Part shown: positions 7,190-11,431 of the stretch, piece after piece
Numbering within the stretch: the stretch's first letter is position 1
How the letters are laid out: every line of letters begins with the position of its first letter
Assembly (NCBI GenBank): GCA_015493675.1
Contig: WGCR01000009.1
Location: forward strand, 1-12,500
From: Anaerolineae bacterium
GTDB lineage: Bacteria; Chloroflexota; Anaerolineae; J102
Direction of reading: 5' to 3'
Length of the DNA stretch: 12,500 nt
Translations under genes and position numbers: made by a program
Notes under the pieces: generated by a model
The model's database searches: none
What the model was told of the DNA's origin: nothing
Seen by the model: only the letters and a program-made list of their open reading frames with translations

Positions 7190-7203
7190 TAGAATTATTC
7201 TAA
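7181..7203. promoter_or_regulatory. Fur/PerR-like 7-1-7 operator, overlapping half-sites
   Basis: TTAGAAT (7189-7195), one T, and ATTCTAA (7197-7203) form a perfect 7-1-7 inverted repeat. This is the geometry of Fur-family boxes, and it differs from the Bacillus subtilis PerR consensus TTATAATNATTATAA at one symmetric pair of positions. A second palindrome, TTCTAA-AA-TTAGAA (7181-7194), overlaps it, so three half-sites alternate in orientation. It covers the -10 and the predicted transcription start, as expected for a repressor site. The regulator is not in the window. Confidence 0.6.
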
Positions 7204-7220
7204 ATAAATAAGGCTCCACA

Positions 7221-7333
7221 GGATTTCAGGGGGCATTGGCTTTACCAGACCCGCCGGATTGCGAATCCGGCTGGATGCAGAGAGCTCTCAGGGCGGATTC
7301 GCAATCCGCCCGGCATCTCACCCCCTGAAATCC
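7221..7333. repeat. 113-bp nested palindromic element
   Basis: The outer arms GGATTTCAGGGGG (7221-7233) and CCCCCTGAAATCC (7321-7333) are perfect 13-bp inverted copies. Inside are two complete hairpins. GCCGGATT-GCG-AATCCGGC spans 7253-7271, and GGGCGGATT-CGC-AATCCGCCC spans 7291-7311. They are near inverted copies of each other. Between them sits the palindrome GAGAGCTCTC (7280-7289), near the centre. No open frame is credible. It resembles a REP/BIME-type or small mobile palindromic repeat and could form a cruciform in DNA or a branched structure in RNA. The outer arm recurs at 3112-3125. Confidence 0.75.
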
Positions 7334-7419
7334 GGTTAAACCTGCATTGCTTCGGATCAGTCTAGCAGATGAAACCATTTTCAGCCAAACAAAACGCATC
7401 CCCGATATGATCCAAGCCC

Positions 7420-7448
7420 TTGACGCCAGCCCTTGCGAGTGCTACATT
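7420..7448 (+). promoter_or_regulatory. Promoter of the CBS-domain gene
   Basis: TTGACG (7420-7425), a 17-base spacer and TACATT (7443-7448) lie 37 bases before the CBS ATG, leaving a leader of about 30 bases that holds the ribosome binding site. Confidence 0.65.
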
Positions 7449-7485
7449 GGAGGAAAATCAGCAACTCGCGCTTCAGGAGGCCGTT

Positions 7486-7887
7486 ATGAAAAACATCAGT
7501 GTGTTAGCAGCCAAACATCTGGGCGTCATCGCCTGCCCGGCCAACGCCACCCTCTTCGACGCCGCGCGCATGATGGACGAGGAGGACATCAGCAGCATCG
7601 TTATGGTGGACGATGACGGCTATCTGAGCGGCATCCTCACCCGCACCGACATCCTGCGGGCGGCGCTGGAACGCCCTGATGACTGGCAGAATTGCTCCTG
7701 CCCCACCTGGATGACCAAAGAGGTGGTCACCGTGTCTGCTACGGCCTCACTGGAAGAAGCCGCCCGACTGCTACAACAGAAACACATTCATCGGGTTGTG
7801 GTCACCGAGAACGACGGCACGGACGAGGCGCCTCTGGCCGTTCTCTCTGCTCGAGACATCATCTATCATCTGGTGCATCGGCGATAA
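7486..7887 (+). CDS. Two-CBS-domain protein
   Basis: The 133-residue protein consists almost only of a CBS pair. CBS1 spans about 8-60 (CPANATLFDAARMMDEEDIS, then GYLSGILTRTDIL). CBS2 spans about 72-130 (WMTKEVVTVSATASLEEAARLL, then HRVVVTEND and LAVLSARDII). Such stand-alone Bateman modules usually bind adenosine nucleotides and act as small cytosolic sensors or subunits of other proteins. No effector domain is fused here. CBS2 has a slightly longer loop, ENDGTDEAP, before its last strand. The ATG at 7486 is fixed by AGGAGG (7475-7480), five bases upstream. In-frame codons before it overlap the promoter. The gene faces the minus-strand radical SAM gene across a repeat-rich space. The upstream Fur/PerR-like promoter could add a second level of control if its transcript passes the palindromic element. 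Confidence 0.92.
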   Translation: MKNISVLAAKHLGVIACPANATLFDAARMMDEEDISSIVMVDDDGYLSGILTRTDILRAALERPDDWQNCSCPTWMTKEVVTVSATASLEEAARLLQQKHIHRVVVTENDGTDEAPLAVLSARDIIYHLVHRR

Positions 7888-7934
7888 AAAGCGCTCCGCA
7901 TCTTATCTTCGAAAAAGTCTGAGATTTAGAGACG

Positions 7935-7992
7935 TTTTTCTCCGTGAATTACCTGTTTTTTTCTCAACGCCCTCCATGTCTCCGTGGTGAAA
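7935..7992 (+). repeat. Dispersed CACGGAG repeat, copy 2
   Basis: TTTTTCTCCGTGAATTACC, a T-run, then CCCTCCATGTCTCCGTGGTGAAA matches the reverse of 5291-5339 and the right half of 9596-9720, with several substitutions. This copy looks older or more degraded than the other two. Confidence 0.6.
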
Positions 7993-8077
7993 TGATCTTT
8001 TTGCAGTAGCTCCAAATCTAGAGCTTGTTATGAACTTCTCGCCAATTTCCAGGTGTTTTCGTATCGATTTCCTTTCG

Positions 8078-8191
8078 ATTCGCCGCGGATGACGCTGAAA
8101 AATCGGATTAGCGCGGATTTTCGCAGAAAAATCCTTTTATAATCCAAAAAATCTGCGGGAATCTGTCGCATCCGCGTTATCAGCGGCGAAT
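8078..8191. repeat. 114-bp palindromic element with GCGGAT motifs
   Basis: The outer arms ATTCGCCGCGGATGACGC (8078-8095) and GCGTTATCAGCGGCGAAT (8174-8191) are inverted copies matching at 16 of 18 positions. Inside, GCGGATTTTCGCAGAAAAATCC faces a similar AAAAAATCTGCGGG segment, so the whole unit can fold back. It is non-coding and matches a style of intergenic repeat built from GCGGAT and CGCAGA words. Confidence 0.65.
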
Positions 8192-8248
8192 TCCATGGGC
8201 AAATGATGTGAAACTTCGATTTGACGAGGCCAAAGTGCATAACTGCCT

Positions 8249-9526
8249 CTAATAGACGAAATCTGCCAGGTTGTAGGGCACGCGCTTGGGGCCCGCGGGC
8301 GGCGGAGGCAGGGTGATGCCTGCCAGAATGCGCTGTCGCTGGGATTCCATAAAGGCTGCATCGGGGATGTCCACGCCCTCGGCCCGGGCGATGCTGAGGT
8401 AGGGCGCGGCCGGGTCCGGCTGGAAGGGGCTGAGGTAGATGATGTCGTCGCCGTCCAGAGGCATGGCGTTGAGCGCGGCCGCGGTGTCGCGCACATGGCC
8501 CGCGTCGAATCGACGCCCGCCCGCTCCCAGCAGCACGATGACGCCGATCTGCAACCCCGCGGTCTTCATGTGCGCCACCGCCTCGGCCATCTCCGCCGCG
8601 GTGCTGGGCTTTCGCAGCCAGGCCAACAGAGGCTCGTGCCCGCTCTCCAGGCCGATATACACCCGCCGCAGGCCCAACGCCCGCAGCGCCCGAAAATCCT
8701 CCACGCTCTTGCGTTCGGCGCTGAGACCGTCCACGAACGCATACACGCCCGTCATCCCGCGGGGATGCCCGGCCAGCCAGGCCCGCCTGGCCGCCGCGTC
8801 CAGGCCCTCGGGCGGGATGGGGAACGATCGGGCCGTGATCTGCATCAGGGGCAGCAACCGCTGTTGGGGGATGAGGAGCGCGTTGGCGTCGGCCAGGAAG
8901 ATGCTGCGCCGCATCGACACGCCCGGCCCGAAGAAGTCCAGCACCTCCGCCACGTGCTGCTCATACGCCTCGGGCGATTTGATGCGGAAAGGACGATCCC
9001 GGTAAAGCGCGCAAAAGGTGCATGTGTTGAAAGAACAGCCCTCGGTGGCTTGCAGCACCAGGGCCTGATACTGGTCGGGCGGCAGGATGCTGATGGGGCG
9101 ATAGACCTGATGGAAGTGCAGCGCATCGGCCTGGTAATCGAAGGCCAGAACGCGCGCCAGCATCAGCGACACATCCCCGGTTTCAGGAGAACGCTGCTCA
9201 CCGCCCCCTGAATACTGCTTACTGAACACTGAATACTGCTCACTGATCACTTCCAAATCCCCCCGCATCTTCTCCAATAACGCCGCAACCTCCTCCTCGC
9301 GCAGCCATCGCCGCTGCCGCCGGTTGCGCTCATCCCGCCAGCGGGCCAGCACCCGGCCATCCAGCCCGCGGCGATAGTTGACGCCATGATCGAATGCGCC
9401 GTACAGCCGCCCGGCCCCATCGAACGTGTAGATCAGCAGCTCGTCGATGCTGATGGTCAGGGCTTCGGCGTTGAGGCGGATGTGGACGGGCCGGGAATCG
9501 GGGAGTGTGAAGCGGAAATGGGGCAT
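8249..9526 (-). CDS. Radical SAM protein (COG1032-like), unknown substrate
   Basis: The 425-residue protein has a radical SAM cluster motif at C164, C169 and C172 (TEGCSFNTCTFCALYRDRPF). The spacing is C-x4-C-x2-C rather than the common C-x3-C-x2-C. Aromatic F171 precedes the last cysteine, as is usual. Later barrel strands include SIFLADANALL (208-218), GVYAFVDGL and RRVYIGLESGHEPLLAWLRKP (288-307), the last being typical of Elp3/MiaB-like and COG1032 enzymes. It should bind a 4Fe-4S cluster and cleave S-adenosylmethionine. An N-terminal region of about 140 residues lacks a recognised domain and carries a repeat-derived segment at 92-112. The substrate is unknown. It is not the amrS partner of the amrA/amrB pair. 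The ATG at 9526 lacks an obvious Shine-Dalgarno. Confidence 0.85.
   Translation of the reverse strand: MPHFRFTLPDSRPVHIRLNAEALTISIDELLIYTFDGAGRLYGAFDHGVNYRRGLDGRVLARWRDERNRRQRRWLREEEVAALLEKMRGDLEVISEQYSVFSKQYSGGGEQRSPETGDVSLMLARVLAFDYQADALHFHQVYRPISILPPDQYQALVLQATEGCSFNTCTFCALYRDRPFRIKSPEAYEQHVAEVLDFFGPGVSMRRSIFLADANALLIPQQRLLPLMQITARSFPIPPEGLDAAARRAWLAGHPRGMTGVYAFVDGLSAERKSVEDFRALRALGLRRVYIGLESGHEPLLAWLRKPSTAAEMAEAVAHMKTAGLQIGVIVLLGAGGRRFDAGHVRDTAAALNAMPLDGDDIIYLSPFQPDPAAPYLSIARAEGVDIPDAAFMESQRQRILAGITLPPPPAGPKRVPYNLADFVY
9191..9246 (-). repeat. In-frame tract of eight 7-base repeats within the radical SAM gene
   Basis: Read on the minus strand the tract divides into heptamers: TCAGTGA, GCAGTAT, TCAGTGT, TCAGTAA, GCAGTAT, TCAGGGG, GCGGTGA, GCAGCGT. 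It encodes about residues 94-112 (SEQYSVFSKQYSGGGEQRS). The tract adds no stop and keeps the frame. Heptamer arrays of this SVFSKQYS type are usually intergenic, so this copy seems to have landed in, or grown within, a coding region. Confidence 0.7.
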
Positions 9527-9903
9527 AGAACGCGGTCAATACACGACAGTTGGGCGGGCATTGGGGTATTGGATATTGGCTATACTGAAAAAATCTTCAA
9601 CACGGAGGCACCGAGTGCACGGAGGAAGGAAAAGGCAAGGTTTGGAGAGAAATTTCTCTGTGAACTGCTACTATTTTTTCCGTGTCCTCCGTGTCTTCTT
9701 AAATCTTCGCGCCTTCGTGGCAAAGCATTGTGTGGGATACCTGTATAGTTACAAACCATCAGTTTCTATCATACCAGATTTTTCCGATTTTCGCGTATTT
9801 TTTCCGAAGTCGGGCGTGTTTTGTAATGGAAGACGGGCTTGCAGATGTGAATCGATTTCAGCCAATTTTGGCTTTCGGCATACGGTTGTGGGAAGATAGA
9901 TGG
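9527..9903. other. Divergent intergenic space between radical SAM and NUDIX genes
   Basis: Apart from the repeat at 9596-9720, this holds TATACT at 9581-9586 with no matching -35. The stretch 9721-9903 is open in the NUDIX frame but A/T-rich and unlike the family, so it is most likely leader or spacer. I found no confident promoter for either gene. Confidence 0.5.
9596..9720 (+). repeat. Dispersed CACGGAG repeat, copy 3 (both arms)
   Basis: The left arm has CACGGAG at 9601-9607 and CACGGAGG at 9619-9626. The right arm has CCGTGTCCTCCGTG at 9680-9693. The two arms are inverted relative to each other around a GGAGAGAAATTTCTCTG core (9644-9660) that is itself palindromic. The right half, CTGTGAACTGCTACTATTTT, is nearly identical to the reverse of 5291-5339. 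This is the fullest copy in the window and shows that the unit is a long imperfect palindrome. Confidence 0.7.
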
Positions 9904-10416
9904 GTGACGAGTGCTACATCCTTTCTTGCTGATTATCGCTATTGTCCTCATTGCGCCACGCCATTGACGCCCGCAGAGAAGGGCGGGCGTATGCGCATGG
10001 TCTGCCCGGCGTGCGGATTCATTCATTATCGCAATCCCACCGTGGGCGTGGCCGCAGTCATCCTGGATGACGGCAACGTGCTGCTGGGGCGCCGATCGCA
10101 GTCTAGCTCCTATCCCGGCGCCTGGTGCATCCCTTGCGGGCATGTGGAATGGGATGAAGATATCCGCGAAGCGGCCCGCCGCGAGTGCCTGGAGGAGACG
10201 GGACTGGAAGTGAGCGTAGGGGAAGTCATCGCCGTTCATTCCAACTTCCACAATCCCGCTCAGCACACTGTGGGCGTATGGTTCCGATGCAAGATCATCG
10301 GCGGGGCGTTGCAGGCGGGCGATGATCTGGATCGTGTGGCCTGGTTTTCCCTGGATGATCTGCCTCAACCTCTTGCTTTCCCAACCGACGAGCTGGTTCT
10401 CGATCAGCTTCGCTGA
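9904..10416 (+). CDS. NUDIX hydrolase with N-terminal zinc ribbon
   Basis: From a GTG start the product has 170 residues. A zinc ribbon is formed by C14-x2-C17 and C34-x2-C37 (YCPHC, VCPAC). It leads directly into the NUDIX fold at about 46-170. The NUDIX box is complete: G79-x5-E85-x7-R93-E-C-L-E-E-T-G-L101, with E97 and E98 as metal ligands. The layout resembles the C-terminal part of NADH pyrophosphatase NudC and many small zinc-ribbon NUDIX proteins that hydrolyse nucleoside diphosphate derivatives. The exact substrate is unknown. I chose GTG at 9904 because homology starts just after it and GGGAAG lies about eight bases upstream. The frame is open back to 9730 and an ATG occurs at 9826, but that extension is A/T-rich and lacks family similarity. 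Confidence 0.88.
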   Translation: MTSATSFLADYRYCPHCATPLTPAEKGGRMRMVCPACGFIHYRNPTVGVAAVILDDGNVLLGRRSQSSSYPGAWCIPCGHVEWDEDIREAARRECLEETGLEVSVGEVIAVHSNFHNPAQHTVGVWFRCKIIGGALQAGDDLDRVAWFSLDDLPQPLAFPTDELVLDQLR

Positions 10417-10466
10417 GACCTTGTTCGTATTCAGCTTGTTTGCTTTGCGGCTTCTCCCCCATAACG

Positions 10467-10475
10467 ATTTCGAAT
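10467..10475 (+). repeat. Left 9-bp target-site duplication
   Basis: ATTTCGAAT immediately precedes the element at 10476-10651 and recurs exactly at 10652-10660. Confidence 0.8.
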
Positions 10476-10651
10476 GGGTGTGTCCATTTTCGGTTGAGCT
10501 GCGTAGGCCGCTCTCCAGCTTGTAGGGCTCTATCGCCCGACCTGGGAGGTGGGTGCAAAGGCCGTGGAGAAAATTTTCATTCTTGCCTGGCGAAAAGGTG
10601 GCGGGCAGCCAACAAGTTATCCCCCACCTCCCGCTCATTTTGGACACACCC
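10476..10651. mobile_element. 176-bp MITE-like element
   Basis: It begins GGGTGTGTCCA and ends TGGACACACCC, which are 11-bp perfect terminal inverted repeats. It is bounded by perfect 9-bp direct repeats, ATTTCGAAT (10467-10475 and 10652-10660). This is the structure of a non-autonomous DNA transposon or the deleted remains of an insertion sequence. An internal inverted pair, GGGAGGTGGG (10544-10553) and CCCACCTCCC (10623-10632), adds further folding. No transposase is encoded. A reverse-strand frame stays open across it, but I cannot assign that to a family. A 9-bp duplication is used by several insertion sequence families, so the parent is not determined. It sits 59 bases after the NUDIX stop and interrupts no gene. 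Confidence 0.85.
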
Positions 10652-10660
10652 ATTTCGAAT
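10652..10660 (+). repeat. Right 9-bp target-site duplication
   Basis: ATTTCGAAT directly follows the right terminal repeat of the element and matches 10467-10475. Removing the element and one copy restores a plausible empty site. Confidence 0.8.
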
Positions 10661-10685
10661 AATCCCAAACTGAGGCTGATTGCGA

Positions 10686-10722
10686 TCGAAAAAGCCCCGG
10701 TGCATCACGCTGCCGGGGCTTT
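10686..10722 (-). terminator. Rho-independent terminator of the slyD-like gene
   Basis: AAAGCCCCGG (10691-10700) pairs with CCGGGGCTTT (10713-10722) over 10 bp around a 12-base loop. On the minus strand the stem ends in TTTTT, 23 bases after the stop of the FKBP gene. On the plus strand only TTT follows, so it may act weakly in that direction too. Confidence 0.85.
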
Positions 10723-10744
10723 GATTTGGCGTTTGGTGGTCGAT

Positions 10745-11248
10745 TTAGTGGTGATGATGGCCAGCGCTGTGTACGTGGCCATGGGCGATCTCATCGGGGG
10801 TGGCGGGGCGAATGCCCACGACTTTCACGTCGAAATTGAGGGTGACGCCCGCCAGGGGGTGATTGAAATCCACGACCACGCCCTCGGGGCGAATCTCGGT
10901 GACATACACTTCGAAGACCTGTCCGGTGGTGGTGTCGCGCATCTCCAGAGCCATGCCCGGCTCCACCTGCATGTCGGGAGGAAAAGCGTCGGTGGGGATG
11001 ATCTGGGTGGCGTCTTCCTGACGAGGTCCATAGGCGTCTTCGGGCGCCACTGTCACCTGCTTTTCATCGCCCACGCTCATGCCGGTGAGTTCACTTTCCA
11101 GGCCCGGGATGAGGTTATTGTGGCCGTGAAGGTATTCCAGGGGCTCAGCGCCCTCGGAGGAGTCGATGACATTGCCCTGGCTGTCGGTCAGGGTGTAGTC
11201 GATGGAAACAACATCGTCCTGCTGGACGGTCTTTTTTTCGTCGCTCAT
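10745..11248 (-). CDS. slyD: SlyD-like FKBP-type peptidyl-prolyl cis-trans isomerase with His-rich tail
   Basis: The 167-residue protein starts like SlyD: DDVVSIDYTLTDSQGNVIDSSEG (residues 11-33), then PLEYLHGHNNLIPGLESELTGMSVGDEK. The insert-in-flap chaperone domain spans about 71-125 (TVAPEDAYGPR to FEVYVTEI). The chain returns to the FKBP fold with VDFNHPLAGVTLNFDVKVVGI. The tail ends HGHVHSAGHHHH, a probable metal-binding segment like the nickel-binding tail of SlyD. It should be a cytosolic proline isomerase and chaperone that may store or deliver nickel. The ATG at 11248 is chosen because the upstream in-frame TTG extension (to 11290) is not family-like. AAGGA lies about 11 bases upstream. 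A promoter at 11363-11391, a leader hairpin and a short upstream frame suggest regulated expression. Confidence 0.92.
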   Translation of the reverse strand: MSDEKKTVQQDDVVSIDYTLTDSQGNVIDSSEGAEPLEYLHGHNNLIPGLESELTGMSVGDEKQVTVAPEDAYGPRQEDATQIIPTDAFPPDMQVEPGMALEMRDTTTGQVFEVYVTEIRPEGVVVDFNHPLAGVTLNFDVKVVGIRPATPDEIAHGHVHSAGHHHH

Positions 11249-11322
11249 GGGTAAAACAATCCTTTTTGTAATGGAATGGAAGTTTGGCAAAAGAAAACCG
11301 CCGGGAACTGCTTGGCGGTCAT
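11245..11322 (-). CDS. Possible 25-codon leader peptide of slyD
   Basis: An ATG at 11322 opens a 25-residue frame (MTAKQFPAVFFCQTSIPL then QKGLFYP) whose TGA overlaps the slyD ATG as ATGA. The terminator-like hairpin at 11297-11319 falls within its first nine codons, so ribosomes on it would disrupt the hairpin. There is no clear ribosome binding site, so translation is uncertain. Confidence 0.25.
   Translation of the reverse strand: MTAKQFPAVFFCQTSIPLQKGLFYP
11288..11319 (-). terminator. Terminator-like hairpin in the slyD leader (possible attenuator)
   Basis: On the minus strand ACCGCC (11319-11314) and GGCGGT (11302-11297) form a GC-rich 6-bp stem with an 11-base loop, followed directly by TTTTCTTTT. 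It lies downstream of the predicted slyD promoter and about 50 bases before the start codon, so it could stop transcription early. Confidence 0.4.
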
Positions 11323-11362
11323 GAAGGCTGCAATGTCACAACATGCCCGATGGGCAGAGCTA

Positions 11363-11391
11363 ACTATACCCCACTTTTTGTCATTCGCCAA
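11363..11391 (-). promoter_or_regulatory. Promoter of the slyD-like gene
   Basis: On the minus strand TTGGCG (11391-11386), a 17-base spacer and TATAGT (11368-11363) predict a start near 11356. This is the first base of a small TGCCC-ATC-GGGCA hairpin (11356-11344). The leader would be about 108 bases. Confidence 0.6.
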
Positions 11392-11417
11392 ACTCCCCTC
11401 ATCAGGCGGGATGATTG

Positions 11418-11423
11418 TATAAT
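11418..11423 (+). promoter_or_regulatory. -10 hexamer just before the ABC-F start codon
   Basis: A perfect TATAAT ends eight bases before the ATG at 11432, which places the expected transcription start at or within two bases of that ATG. No consensus -35 is visible at the right distance (CCCCTC at 11395-11400). Confidence 0.45.
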
Positions 11424-11431
11424 GAAAAGCT

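Larger units (their letters stand above)
7888..8248. other. Convergent intergenic space with two repeat elements
   Basis: No gene is supported between the CBS protein and the radical SAM gene. The space holds a CACGGAG-type repeat (7935-7992) and a palindromic element (8078-8191), listed separately. No clear T-tailed terminator is visible for either flanking gene. Confidence 0.6.

Noticed and set aside
8130..8150. TATAAT-like hexamer within the palindromic element as a promoter
   Set aside because: It has no matching -35 and lies inside an A/T-rich repeat core.
9191..9250. CRISPR-like repeats
   Set aside because: The units are 7 bases with no spacers and lie inside a coding frame. No repeat-spacer pattern exists anywhere in the window.
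8249..9526. Radical SAM gene as the missing amrS partner
   Set aside because: The sequence around the cysteine motif and the overall layout look like COG1032-type proteins, and the gene is remote, on the other strand and in its own unit.
9730..9903. Longer NUDIX protein starting upstream of the GTG at 9904
   Set aside because: The extra residues are A/T-driven, aromatic-rich and unlike the family, and neither upstream start has a ribosome binding site.
10553..11254. Plus-strand frame of 233 codons opposite the slyD-like gene
   Set aside because: It spans the MITE end and a terminator and is antisense to a clear FKBP. The valine/histidine/glycine content is a shadow of that gene.
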